Origin: Niallia circulans NBRC 13626
GTDB lineage: Bacteria > Bacillota > Bacilli > Bacillales > Cytobacillaceae
Assembly: GCF_001591585.1 (NCBI RefSeq)
Contig: NZ_BCVE01000006.1
Span: 124,001-188,000, forward strand
DNA length: 64,000 bases
Direction: 5' to 3'
Shown here: positions 27,083 through 36,201 of the stretch, piece by piece
How the letters are laid out: each line of letters opens with the position of its first letter
Numbering within the stretch: position 1 is the first letter of the stretch
Position numbers and translations under genes: made by a program
Notes under the pieces: model-generated
Told to the model about the DNA's origin: nothing
Seen by the model: the letters and a program-made list of their open reading frames with translations, nothing else
The model's database searches: none

Positions 27083-28849
27083 CTATGCTTTTATTGGGAT
27101 GGTAACTTTTACAATCGTTCCCTTCCCTTCTGTACTAGTTATTGTTAGTCCGTATTTTTTTCCATACATTCTTTTTATTCTTTCATTCACATTATTCAAG
27201 CCAATACGGTTTCCTATTTTCTCTTTATGTAATATTTGTTGAATTTCGATTAATTTTTCTTTCGGTATGCCTTTGCCATCATCTTGAATAAAAATATGAA
27301 TAGCTTCTTCCATTTGCACAATATTTATTAGAATAAGCCCACTTTCTACTTTTTCTTCAATCCCATGCACAAATGCATTTTCAACAATAGGCTGCAAGAT
27401 AAGGGGAAGAATATGATATTGTGCTGTATTTACATCTGATGTAATTTCATATCTTATTCTATTTCCGAAGCGAAGCTGCTGAATTCGCAGATATAGCAGT
27501 AAAAAATCAATTTCCTCACTTAATTTCACATATTTCTGCTGATTATTTTCAAGGGATCTTCTTAAAAGTTTGCTTAAAATTTTTACACTTTCTGATACTT
27601 CTTTATCCTTATTCTTTAATGCTCTCATCCTTATCATTTCTAATGTATTATAAAGAAAATGTGGATTAATTTGGCTCGCCAATAATTTAAATTCCGATTC
27701 CTTCTGCTGCAGCTGCCAGTTTTTTTCTTGTAATTGATGCTGATAATTTTTATGTAATAATTCTCTTAAGCTTTCCATTGTTGTATAGAGCTGATTATAG
27801 ATATCTCTTATTTCATCATTGCCATCAATCGTTATCGGAATATCAAAATCACCGTTTGCCACTTTATGCATAGAATCTTTTAATTGTAATATCCTTCTAT
27901 CCATGGAACTCGTATATCTTTTAATAACAAATAATACTAGTAACATAACAAGACCGATAATTGTATAGCTCTTTATCATTATTTTATTTACTTCGTTCAA
28001 TATTTCTTGATTATTCATTACTGTCACTACTTGAAAATGATTCGTAATGGACTTAGGCAAATCTAACATCTGCCCATAAAATATAAATGGTTTTGTGTCT
28101 TTCATTTCAATGGAATAAGTATCCCCAACATTTATTGGATGATTTTTCATTTTGTTTTGCAATTGTTTTGTTAAGTATTTTTTTGGTGTATGGTTCGTAT
28201 ATTGAAAATTCGTTAGCTTTTTGTCTAATAGTAATGCGTTATCAATTGTTGCTGAATTTAATATATCCATTAACAATAACTCATCTACATAAATGGCAAG
28301 AACACCAAGAAACTGATTTTCCAAGTTATATACGCTTCTGACTAATGCCAAAAAAGGTTTCTCTGTTACTGGATCTACTAAATTGTACCAATAAATCTTT
28401 CCTTTTCCCTGTAGAGCCATTTCATACCACTCCGTCTCTTTTATTTGTTCATCTGCAAAAACGAAGTTCGAATTGGTCATAAATGATTTATTATCTACAA
28501 AAAATCGAATATTGGCTAAATTACTATGATACCTAAGAAAATAATCAAATAAAGTGAATTCATTATACCCTTCAATCATTTCCTTAGGATTGGCATACCT
28601 TTTTGTTACTAGCTCTTCCAAGCCTTCATCCTGATATATCCAATCTGATATTTGGATAATGGAAGTGAAATTATCTTCTAACCCCTTCCTTACTCTTTCG
28701 GTTTCAACCAGTATATCTCTTTCTCGAGACTCGATCATATCCTGCCTTATATTTATTGTTAAATAAATACCTACAATAAATATTGGGATAACTACACTTA
28801 AGAACATTAGCATCAATCTTTTTTTTATAGGTATAAATTTACTATGCAT
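27083..28849 (-). CDS. YesM-type sensor histidine kinase
   Basis: 588 residues. Membrane segment about 12-32, extracytoplasmic Cache-like sensor to about 290, second membrane segment (SYTIIGLVMLLVLFVI), HAMP (DGNDEIRDIYNQLYTT), then the LytS/YesM dimerisation block SQINPHFLYNTLEMIRM with the phosphorylated His, and an ATPase domain (LILQPIVENAFVHG; DDGKGIP). Probably senses an oligosaccharide or the loaded binding protein. Followed by its regulator. Confidence 0.93.
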   Translation of the reverse strand: MHSKFIPIKKRLMLMFLSVVIPIFIVGIYLTINIRQDMIESRERDILVETERVRKGLEDNFTSIIQISDWIYQDEGLEELVTKRYANPKEMIEGYNEFTLFDYFLRYHSNLANIRFFVDNKSFMTNSNFVFADEQIKETEWYEMALQGKGKIYWYNLVDPVTEKPFLALVRSVYNLENQFLGVLAIYVDELLLMDILNSATIDNALLLDKKLTNFQYTNHTPKKYLTKQLQNKMKNHPINVGDTYSIEMKDTKPFIFYGQMLDLPKSITNHFQVVTVMNNQEILNEVNKIMIKSYTIIGLVMLLVLFVIKRYTSSMDRRILQLKDSMHKVANGDFDIPITIDGNDEIRDIYNQLYTTMESLRELLHKNYQHQLQEKNWQLQQKESEFKLLASQINPHFLYNTLEMIRMRALKNKDKEVSESVKILSKLLRRSLENNQQKYVKLSEEIDFLLLYLRIQQLRFGNRIRYEITSDVNTAQYHILPLILQPIVENAFVHGIEEKVESGLILINIVQMEEAIHIFIQDDGKGIPKEKLIEIQQILHKEKIGNRIGLNNVNERIKRMYGKKYGLTITSTEGKGTIVKVTIPIKA

Positions 28850-28961
28850 CTTTTATCGCCTCTTTACTTAGACAACACTATTTTTTAGGAGAAGACGATA
28901 TCCATGTCTTATTCGTTATTGGACTGCACATCACAACTTATCGCAAGAACTAATCAAATAC

Positions 28962-31193
28962 TTATCTTTTTTCCAATGTATCAAAAGTACAAGTCCAAGT
29001 ATATTGCCACTTACTTTTGTTTATCAGTTTTTGATCTGAGGTCTCTTTTTTCACATCATAATGATTACCCAAATTCACATTTGGAAAGCGATTTTCCCGT
29101 TTTTCTAAAATGACCGAAACATTGCCCTTTTCTAAATCCCATTCTAATGCTTGAACATAAAGATTATCAGGTAAATAGATACCAGTAGCCTTTCCTCTGC
29201 TTAAAAAGTATGGGACCGTCTTTAAGATGGTGACACTATCATTATGTTCCGGGTAGATTAGGCAATCATGAATTACTTTTGGCAAAGAACCATTTGCATC
29301 TACATTAAATATATTTTTATCGCGATAATGGGCAGTCGCCAATGAATCCATAAATGCATTTTCCAACACAAGTGCTTCCAATGATTCTGTTACTTCTTTT
29401 GTTTGCTCTAAACTTATCGCACACATTGCTGCATGCATTCTCCCATGGGAAGACGTTGTATCGCCTTCCAAATTATTTAACCAAGAATCCATTCGTTTTC
29501 GAAAAGCTATTTTTGCTGATTCCCATAATTCCGGTGTATCTTGATTAATCTCTTTTGTTTGGAACAGTGGATACAGATTGGAAAAATGACGATGATTGTC
29601 ATTCTCTACTGTACTTGGATCTAGCCATTCCGCTATACCACCATCCTCTAACAAACGGTAAGGTGGAATTTGTTCATATAATTGTTTATAAATCTTTGCC
29701 ACTTCGTCACCCAATTGGGTTTTCGCCTCAATATAGTACTTTATCACACTCTTAACAATCGCAATATCCATTGTTGTATTGTCTCCCATTCCATTTTCAG
29801 CTGAATAGCTTGGGGACAAGCGAAGTTTTCCTTCTTTACACTGCGCAAAGTCTATATAAAATGCCAGCACTTCTTCATAAAAAGGGATGCATTCATGTTT
29901 CAAAAAAGCTGCATCTTTTGTATAATGCCAATATTCATAATAAAAATAAGCGAGCCATCCGGCCCCTGATATCCAAAAAATGAGCGGCCATTCTTCATTC
30001 CAATGAACATGTTTTGCTGTAGTACTGGCATGTACAGGTACCAAAAATCCATGACAACCATAATAGGATTGCGCATTTTCTCTAAAATCTGGGTAATACT
30101 GTTTTAATCGTTCAAAAAAGCTGCGATATTCTGTAAAATAGCCACTGCTTGCTAATGATGAAATAGCCAGCTGGACATTTGTATCAAATGTATAATCACC
30201 ACTCCAAGCAGGATGTAAGGTTCCCGACCATATTCCCTGCAATGTTGGAATTCCATTTGCCATTGATTGAATGACATATCGTGATGCTTGATAAAAAAGC
30301 TGCATAAATACTGGTGTTATTTGTTTTCGAGTTCGCATTTCTGAGAGAACTTCTTCAAGATAAATAGTTTCTTGTTCATCCGTTAATAACAGTTTGACAG
30401 CGTTAAATTTTTTAGAAAAACACTTTTTGTGTTCTATAATTGCCTTTTCATAACAATGGACTTGTCTTTCCTCTTTGTCTTTTTCGACGTATTGGATTGT
30501 AAAATAGATGGTGGTAGAATCATGAAACATCAGGCTATCTCTTTGAGGGATGATTCTCCCATCAGCGGAATCTATAGACCAGATTACATCATAGCCTGTT
30601 TGATCTTGATATCTATGTTCCCATTTTAACTGATCATTCGCTGCGACAGTTATCTTCTCTTTCATTTTCATTTCTTTCCAATTAACTGGAATAACGCTTC
30701 CAGTTAACGGTTTTTCACTTTTAATTTTACCAAAAATACAATTTTCCTTTTTGGAGGCAAATAAGGTTTCTTCTACCTTGCCTCCTATTGAAGAATTATA
30801 AGTTACTTGTATCATTCCATTTTGAAAATCAATGATCCGCTGATAATTTTCTATTGAATCTTGCTTAATCTCTATAAGGAACCTAGCAGCTGGTATAAAA
30901 GGATCACTCATCGTTAAACCCTCATAGCCTTGTTCTTGGGCTTTCTCATAAAAATAACTAATTCCTTCCCTATAGCCTTGCTTATCTATAATGGAGCGAA
31001 GTTCTTCTAGATGGGGAGCTAAATATGGCAGCTTTTGCATTTGATTATCTTTTAGAAATAGGTCTTGTACTGTAAAATCCAAATAAGTGACACTTGGAGT
31101 TCCATATAGAACTAGCCCCATTTTTCCATTTCCAATTAATAGGCCATCTTCCCAACGATCAGCGATGGAACGATTAATTAATTTTGTCATCAT
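28962..31193 (-). CDS. GH95 family glycosidase (alpha-L-fucosidase or alpha-L-galactosidase type)
   Basis: 743 residues, no signal peptide, so intracellular. Family features: N-terminal WEDGLLIGNGKMGLVLYG, an (alpha/alpha)6 barrel with GIWSGTLHPAWSGDYTFDTN, SPSYSAENGMGDNTTMD and HRHFSNLYPLF. The usual N-x-N pair that holds the catalytic water in GH95 appears here as D-x-N (FDTN), so linkage or sugar preference may differ. In xyloglucan, GH95 enzymes remove terminal alpha-1,2-fucose, which agrees with the alpha-xylosidase in the same cluster. GGGGAG precedes ATG ATG at 31193. The regulator genes follow after a 112-base gap. Confidence 0.82.
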   Translation of the reverse strand: MMTKLINRSIADRWEDGLLIGNGKMGLVLYGTPSVTYLDFTVQDLFLKDNQMQKLPYLAPHLEELRSIIDKQGYREGISYFYEKAQEQGYEGLTMSDPFIPAARFLIEIKQDSIENYQRIIDFQNGMIQVTYNSSIGGKVEETLFASKKENCIFGKIKSEKPLTGSVIPVNWKEMKMKEKITVAANDQLKWEHRYQDQTGYDVIWSIDSADGRIIPQRDSLMFHDSTTIYFTIQYVEKDKEERQVHCYEKAIIEHKKCFSKKFNAVKLLLTDEQETIYLEEVLSEMRTRKQITPVFMQLFYQASRYVIQSMANGIPTLQGIWSGTLHPAWSGDYTFDTNVQLAISSLASSGYFTEYRSFFERLKQYYPDFRENAQSYYGCHGFLVPVHASTTAKHVHWNEEWPLIFWISGAGWLAYFYYEYWHYTKDAAFLKHECIPFYEEVLAFYIDFAQCKEGKLRLSPSYSAENGMGDNTTMDIAIVKSVIKYYIEAKTQLGDEVAKIYKQLYEQIPPYRLLEDGGIAEWLDPSTVENDNHRHFSNLYPLFQTKEINQDTPELWESAKIAFRKRMDSWLNNLEGDTTSSHGRMHAAMCAISLEQTKEVTESLEALVLENAFMDSLATAHYRDKNIFNVDANGSLPKVIHDCLIYPEHNDSVTILKTVPYFLSRGKATGIYLPDNLYVQALEWDLEKGNVSVILEKRENRFPNVNLGNHYDVKKETSDQKLINKSKWQYTWTCTFDTLEKR

Positions 31194-31214
31194 TAACTCT
31201 CCCCTTTCTTTTAA

Positions 31215-31530
31215 ATAAGTTATTTCGATGATTTATAATGAACATGAACTTTTCACCATTTTTCTTACGCAGCATTGTTTCTAACCCTCTGGTAGATGAT
31301 ATTGCGAGATCTATAGTCCATCTAACACTAGCTCAAGTAAAACTCCCTTCCCCTAATTCCTAGCATTGTATCTACATAAAACGCTTGTCCCTTACCTAAA
31401 TAATGTTTGATTACAACAGATGTATATGGATAGAATTTTCCCTCTCCATAGGTCGCGAATACTTTTTCCCTTCGGAATAAATAATATTACACTGCGCTCT
31501 GCAGTTGCTTGATTAATCATTTCCAAAATT
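31215..31530 (-). pseudogene. Decayed C-terminal fragment of a probable GH42 beta-galactosidase
   Basis: The spacer before GH95 still encodes pieces of protein in shifted minus-strand frames. About 31484-31328 reads KVFATYGEGKFYPYTS, then VVIKHYLGKGQAFYVDT, then a stop; about 31317-31215 in another frame reads SSTRGLETMLRKKNGEKF and MFIINHRNN. These resemble, in order, the trimerisation domain (ATY...FY...V..GKGxAYY) and C-terminal beta domain (G.E...R..NG..F.F.LNH) of GH42 enzymes. Stops and frameshifts rule out a working product. Assignment is from memory of the family pattern, so moderate. Confidence 0.6.
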
Positions 31531-31577
31531 TACCTGATAGTTTTTTTGTCGGAAGAGCATGAAATCCCTCTAAAATA

Positions 31578-31592
31578 TGGTTGCGCTTACAT
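31578..31592. promoter_or_regulatory. cre site upstream of the GH42 remnant and GH95
   Basis: On the minus strand it reads ATGTAAGCGCAACCA, matching every fixed position of the cre consensus. It is 385 bases before the GH95 start, just before the GH42 fragment, suggesting that the promoter once drove GH42-GH95 and now drives GH95 through a long leader. Confidence 0.75.
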
Positions 31593-31686
31593 ATTTTAAT
31601 AATAACAATTATGCCATTAAAAATAGCTGTAAATATTAGTTATAAAAATAGAAAAATTAGTGGTTTCTAAAAAACAATTAAAATAA

Positions 31687-31721
31687 AAAAGAAGGAAACC
31701 AATGGTTTCCTTCTTTTTTGC
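31687..31721. terminator. Strong bidirectional terminator downstream of efp
   Basis: AAAAGAAGGAAACC and GGTTTCCTTCTTTT are exact complements with a 3-base loop, flanked by A-runs and T-runs on both sides. It ends transcripts coming from efp or from the RNA candidate at 31722-31884 and shields the carbohydrate locus. Confidence 0.9.
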
Positions 31722-31884
31722 CGCATTTGCCGCTTTGATGTATGGAGTTTCAAAACCTGCTCCACCAGGTGGGTGTTCGCAAAAGCTCTCATCATATGTC
31801 CTAATGACAAATGGCATTAGGCCTGCTGATCCTGCTTTAATATAGAACTCCCTAATTATCGATAAAGGTTGAAACTTCATACGA
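31722..31884 (-). ncRNA. Candidate structured RNA between efp and its terminator
   Basis: On the minus strand three nested stems can form. Closing stem: GAAGTTTCAACC (about 31866-31877) with GGTTTTGAAACTCC (31744-31757), 12 pairs with a small bulge. Middle: GTTC...AAAGC (about 31833-31847) with GCTTT...GAAC (about 31776-31787). Inner hairpin: CCTAATG and CATTAGG (about 31800-31821), exact. A CCACC-TGGTGG mini-palindrome lies beside it. A strong terminator follows directly. An open frame of 87 codons covers the region but runs through the terminator and lacks a Shine-Dalgarno site, so RNA is the better reading. It could be an efp 3' UTR or a separate small RNA. Confidence 0.45.
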
Positions 31885-31979
31885 TAACGTACAACGCAGC
31901 TTCTATGTTTTTATCATACATGATTAAGGAAAGAAAAGCAAATGGAAAATAAAGTATATTTTCCGATTTCCCTGCCTAA

Positions 31980-32537
31980 TTATGCGCGTGAAACGTAACT
32001 TGCTTCAGATGTATTAATGATTAAACGGTCACCTTGGTTAACGAAGAAAGGAACTTGAACCGTTAGCCCTGTTTCCATTACAGCTGGTTTAGTACCACCA
32101 GAAGCAGTATCTCCTTTAATACCCGGTTCTGTTTCGGTAACTTCTAATTCAACTGTATTTGGCAGTTCTACCCCTAATGTTTCTGATTGGTACATCATAA
32201 TATGGACTTCCATATTTTCTTTTAAGAATTTCAATTCATATTCAATAACAGCTTCAGGAAGTTCAATTTGGTCATAAGATTCTACATCCATGAATACATG
32301 CTGGTCACCATTTGCGTATAAATATTGCATTTTACGGTTATCAATTTGTGCTTTCGCTACTTTTTCCCCAGCTCTAAAAGTTTTTTCTTGAACAGCACCT
32401 GTACGTAAATTCTTTAATTTTGAACGAACAAAAGCTGCACCCTTACCAGGTTTAACGTGTTGGAAATCCAGTACGCGCCAAATTCCTCCGTCTACCTCAA
32501 TTGTTAAACCTGTTTTAAAATCGTTTACTGATATCAT
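31980..32537 (-). CDS. efp: Translation elongation factor P
   Basis: Relieves ribosome stalling at polyproline stretches. 185 residues in three beta-barrel domains. Lys32 in the loop KPGKGAAF is the residue modified (5-aminopentanol in B. subtilis). C-terminal signature [17 protein letters not shown]. 12 bases after papA, matching the papA-efp operon of B. subtilis. In B. subtilis spoIIIAA is close by; here about 19 kb intervene. Confidence 0.97.
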   Translation of the reverse strand: MISVNDFKTGLTIEVDGGIWRVLDFQHVKPGKGAAFVRSKLKNLRTGAVQEKTFRAGEKVAKAQIDNRKMQYLYANGDQHVFMDVESYDQIELPEAVIEYELKFLKENMEVHIMMYQSETLGVELPNTVELEVTETEPGIKGDTASGGTKPAVMETGLTVQVPFFVNQGDRLIINTSEASYVSRA

Positions 32538-32549
32538 GCAGTAATCCTC

Positions 32550-33611
32550 CTATAAAATAATCAATTCTTTCGTTGAATGGGTTAAAGCTTCATTATGATC
32601 TTCGGTTATAATTGTATCATCTTCAATACGCACTCCACCTAGACCTGGAATATAAATTCCTGGCTCTACTGTTACTACCATACCTGGTTCTAATGGAGCA
32701 TTATTTCGGAAGGATAGATTCGGTCCTTCATGGACTTCTAACCCTATTCCATGACCTGTTGTATGTCCAAAATACTCTCCATATCCTTTTTCAGTTATGT
32801 AATCACGAGTAAGTGCATCTGCTTCGACACCAGTTATACCTGGTTTAATGCCTTCCATACCCTTATGTTGAGCTGTTAAAACAATATCATAGATTTCTTT
32901 TAATTTCTCATCTGGGTTACCGACAGCGATTGTTCTCGTAATATCAGATACATATCCATTATAATACGCACCATAGTCTAATGTAATGAAGTCACCAGCT
33001 TCAATCACTTTATCGGATGCTACCCCATGCGGCAATGCAGATCTTTTTCCTGATGCAACAATAGTATCAAAGGAAGATGAAGTGGCGCCTAATTTTCTCA
33101 TAAAAAACTCTAATTCATTCGAAACTTCCAATTCTGTTTTCCCGACCTTGATGAAATCAAGAATATGGGTGAAAGCAGCGTCAGCAATCTTAGCAGCTTC
33201 CTTTAATATCTTAATCTCTTCATTTGTCTTAATCAAGCGTAACTTTTCAATTATTCCTGAAACAGGCACTAATTCACCTTTTACTACTGTTTCTAACTCC
33301 TTAAACTGAGTAAATGTTGTATAATCTTGTTCGAATGCCAATTTCTTGATTCCTAATTTCTCTGCTTGAGTAGCAACCTCTTGTAGAATCGCTCCTTTAT
33401 GCTGCACGATTTCAAAGCCAATACACTGATTACCAGCTTGCTCTACATAACGAAAATCTGTAATGAATAACGCTTTTTCCCCACTGATTAAGACTGCTCC
33501 AGCGGAACCTGTAAAATTACTTACATAGCGTCTATTATAAGTGCTTGTTATTAAAATGCCATCTGCCCCAACCTCTGTCAGCGCTTCTCTTATTCTCTTT
33601 AGTTTCTCCAT
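32550..33611 (-). CDS. papA: Xaa-Pro aminopeptidase (M24B)
   Basis: Removes N-terminal residues before proline; cytoplasmic, two metal ions. 353 residues with ATG at 33611, set by GGGAGAGG; this equals the B. subtilis YqhT length. Creatinase-like N-terminal domain (1-125), then the pita-bread fold with metal ligands in DYGAYYNGYVSDITRT, GHTTGHGIGLEVHEGP, TVEPGIYIPG and VRIEDD. Co-transcribed with efp. aroQ, next to it in B. subtilis, is absent. Confidence 0.95.
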   Translation of the reverse strand: MEKLKRIREALTEVGADGILITSTYNRRYVSNFTGSAGAVLISGEKALFITDFRYVEQAGNQCIGFEIVQHKGAILQEVATQAEKLGIKKLAFEQDYTTFTQFKELETVVKGELVPVSGIIEKLRLIKTNEEIKILKEAAKIADAAFTHILDFIKVGKTELEVSNELEFFMRKLGATSSSFDTIVASGKRSALPHGVASDKVIEAGDFITLDYGAYYNGYVSDITRTIAVGNPDEKLKEIYDIVLTAQHKGMEGIKPGITGVEADALTRDYITEKGYGEYFGHTTGHGIGLEVHEGPNLSFRNNAPLEPGMVVTVEPGIYIPGLGGVRIEDDTIITEDHNEALTHSTKELIIL

Positions 33612-33864
33612 TAAAATCCTCTCCCTTAGTTTATACATTTCCTAGAGGCTCGTGGTTCAGCCTTCCCAATTCTAGACAAGGTAAAAATCTGAATGATGAA
33701 AAAAGTACACTCATGTTAATTATTTTAACATAAATACAGGTAGAATACAGGCGAAATTGTATGTAAACAGAGATTTTAGTTACCCTAACTAGCTGACCAA
33801 AAAACACAATCTTAGGAAACTGAAAATTAGAGTCTGTTTACCCCTTTTCAAATATACTATTGGC

Positions 33865-34395
33865 TTAGTCCCCTTCTCTCCCTGTCATATTCGTAACTGC
33901 TTTTTTGTCTTTCCATTTTTTTAACTGAATTTCACTTTCTTCATAAGAGATTGAGGTTCCAACAAAAACTCCATATAAAATATACAAACATACCGACGAA
34001 ATGATTGTATCTCTTTTTAATTCCAAAAAAGGCGCCATACTTGGAAAAATGGGATTTAAAATAATAAAAACACAAACAAACAAGGCAATACCATACCCCA
34101 TGCCTATGTAAATGGTTTTAAATTTTCTTAAGATAAGGTAATAGGCAAACGCTGCTCCAGTGGAGAAAAAACCAATGGCAATGAAGCTAATTACCGTTCC
34201 CAGCCATCCATATTTCCAGCTTCCAATCGCCCAAGGTTCTAAAATAAAATTAGGGCGTAATTCGGTAAAATTAAAAATATATCCTATGTAACCGATAAGC
34301 GTCCAGAATATTCCACCAAACATTCCTGTCCAAATTACTAAAGAAATAAAAGACATTGGCCTGCCTTTTTCATGTGAATCATGTTGATTATCCAT
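33865..34395 (-). CDS. yqhR: YqhR membrane protein
   Basis: 176 residues from the ATG at 34395, preceded by GGAGGTGG. Four hydrophobic segments (WTGMFGGIFWTLIGYIGYIF; GWLGTVISFIAIGFFSTGAA; GMGYGIALFVCVFIIL; DTIISSVCLYILYGVFVG). Function unknown. Family and gene position (papA side, divergent from yqhQ) match B. subtilis yqhR. Confidence 0.88.
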   Translation of the reverse strand: MDNQHDSHEKGRPMSFISLVIWTGMFGGIFWTLIGYIGYIFNFTELRPNFILEPWAIGSWKYGWLGTVISFIAIGFFSTGAAFAYYLILRKFKTIYIGMGYGIALFVCVFIILNPIFPSMAPFLELKRDTIISSVCLYILYGVFVGTSISYEESEIQLKKWKDKKAVTNMTGREGD

Positions 34396-34624
34396 CCTAT
34401 CCACCTCCGAATAATAGTATGTCCCATTCCTTTTCTTTCCTTGCAAAATATCTGATTAACATCATTTAGAAGAAAGTATTATGGAAGAAAAGAATGTCCT
34501 GCTAGTGGTTTTTTGAATTTTTTAGTAATATAGTAATAGGGGAATTTACAACCTTCATATTCTTCCCTTTAATAGGAAGCTTGTTGTTTTCACCTAATTT
34601 ATCCTGAGGTTGGTGTAATTATAC

Positions 34625-35560
34625 ATGTCAAGTGAACAAAAACCATTATACGGAGGCCAGGCTGTTGTAGAAGGTGTCATGTTTGGTGGAAAACATCATT
34701 ATGTCACCGCGATTAGACGAAAAGATCAGTCTGTAGATTACTTTCATCTTCCAAGAACGTATAATGATAAACTTACAAAATTAAAAAAAATCCCGTTTTT
34801 AAGAGGGCTTATTGCCATTATTGAATCGAGCGGAAATGGAACAAAACATTTAAATTTTTCAACAGATCGGTTTGATTTAGATCCTTCTGATGATTATAAA
34901 TTAGAAGAACAAGAACCTTCTAAATTATCGATGATTTTAGGAGTCGCTGTTCTGGGAGTCCTATCCTTTCTATTCGGAAAATTCATTTTCACGCTTATTC
35001 CAACTTTTTTAGCAGCTTTATTTATGCCGATTATTTCTGGTCATGTTGCCCAAATATTGTTAGAAAGCTTGTTTAAACTAATTCTTTTACTTGGGTATAT
35101 TTACTTTGTGTCCCTCACTCCCATTATAAAACGAGTATTTCAGTATCATGGAGCTGAACACAAAGTAATTAATGCATATGAAAATGGGAAAGATTTGACT
35201 GTGCAAAATGTGCAAGCAGCTTCTAGATTACATTATCGTTGTGGATCAAGCTTTATCCTTTTCACCGTAATAGTTGGTTTATTCCTTTATCTATTCTTCT
35301 ATCCAGAAAATCTGTTAGAAAGAGTATTAATCCGAATTGCTTTAATTCCAGTAGTTATCGGGATTTCATTTGAAGTACTTCAAATTACGAATAAATTAAG
35401 AGACGTTCCTGTGTTAAAATATCTTGGTTTGCCAGGTCTATGGCTGCAATTATTAACGACAAAAGAACCAAGCGATGATCAAGTAGAAATAGCAATACTT
35501 TCCTTTAATGAATTAAAAAGACGCGAGGAAGAAACAGAAGCACAATTATCAAGACAATGA
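34625..35560 (+). CDS. yqhQ: DUF1385 membrane protein YqhQ
   Basis: 311 residues. Starts YGGQAVVEGVMFGGKHHYVT, contains the family hallmark YHGAEHKVINAYENG and HYRCGSSFILFTVIVG, with about four membrane segments between. Role unresolved; the HGAEHK motif could bind metal. ATG at 34625 follows a weak AGG site. Divergent from yqhR, next to yqhP. Confidence 0.92.
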   Translation: MSSEQKPLYGGQAVVEGVMFGGKHHYVTAIRRKDQSVDYFHLPRTYNDKLTKLKKIPFLRGLIAIIESSGNGTKHLNFSTDRFDLDPSDDYKLEEQEPSKLSMILGVAVLGVLSFLFGKFIFTLIPTFLAALFMPIISGHVAQILLESLFKLILLLGYIYFVSLTPIIKRVFQYHGAEHKVINAYENGKDLTVQNVQAASRLHYRCGSSFILFTVIVGLFLYLFFYPENLLERVLIRIALIPVVIGISFEVLQITNKLRDVPVLKYLGLPGLWLQLLTTKEPSDDQVEIAILSFNELKRREEETEAQLSRQ

Positions 35561-35593
35561 TTGAATAAATAGAAGCAATGGGTATTATCTTTT

Positions 35594-35616
35594 AAAAGGG
35601 ATTACCCCTTTTTTAA
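35594..35616 (+). terminator. Terminator after yqhQ
   Basis: AAAAGGG pairs with CCCTTTT around a 5-base loop, followed by more T residues, 34 bases after the yqhQ stop. Confidence 0.75.
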
Positions 35617-35760
35617 TGGTTCATATCATTTCGATGCGAAAAATCTTTTTTCTGAAAACTTTTTCAAGTGAACAATTTACCCCTTTTTGAATAAACTTTT
35701 CTTATTAATAGTTTAAAAGTTAGAAAAAATGCTTATCATGCTTTTAGGGAGGTGGCTTTT

Positions 35761-36141
35761 TTGAAGAACCGATTTTCACTTATCTTATTTGGAAGTATCA
35801 TTTTCCTTGCTTTCATCGGTCTATCTGTAAATTTAATTAAAAATCCTAGTGGATTTTTTCTAAACATTGTTGTGATGGTCGCTGTTGGTGCCATTATATG
35901 GTTCATTTATCGCCATTTCAGTACATCTAGCCCACAAAAAAAAGAGCAAAAAGCTTTTCTAAAAGCTGCAAAGCAATCAAAAAAAAGGCTACAGACAAGG
36001 GACAGATCATCTTCTGGACAACAACAATCAACAAAAACCTCTTCCATAAAAGCCAATAAGCATAAAAGAAGTAAGAGTACTGCTCATTTGACTGTTATTG
36101 AAGGCAAGAAGAGCAAAAAGAAGAATCGAGCTTCCTTATAA
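35761..36141 (+). CDS. yqhP: YqhP family membrane protein
   Basis: 126 residues from a TTG at 35761, chosen because GGGAGGTGG ends 7 bases before it; the GTG three codons upstream is inside that site. Two membrane helices (FSLILFGSIIFLAFIGLSV; LNIVVMVAVGAIIWFIY), then a strongly basic, low-complexity tail rich in Lys, Ser and Gln. Function unknown; SA1362/YqhP family. Same position as in B. subtilis. Confidence 0.85.
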   Translation: MKNRFSLILFGSIIFLAFIGLSVNLIKNPSGFFLNIVVMVAVGAIIWFIYRHFSTSSPQKKEQKAFLKAAKQSKKRLQTRDRSSSGQQQSTKTSSIKANKHKRSKSTAHLTVIEGKKSKKKNRASL

Positions 36142-36157
36142 GGGCTCGATTCCTTTT
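36124..36157 (+). terminator. Terminator overlapping the end of yqhP
   Basis: AATCGAGC (36124-36131) and GCTCGATT (36144-36151) are exact complements; the loop itself can pair (CCTTATAAGG). Followed by TCCTTTTTTT. It includes the last codons and the stop of yqhP, and separates it from the convergent yqhO. Confidence 0.85.
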
Positions 36158-36201
36158 TTAATATTCTTATCATTAGCGATACACCTCATAAGAGAAACAA
36201 T

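Noticed and set aside
31617-31880. 87-codon minus-strand frame downstream of efp
   Set aside because: It runs straight through a strong terminator hairpin, has no ribosome site and matches no family; base-pairing explains the region better.
33713-33732. ATGTTAA/TTAACAT hairpin in the spacer upstream of papA
   Set aside because: Short and entirely A/T; too weak to call a terminator or operator.
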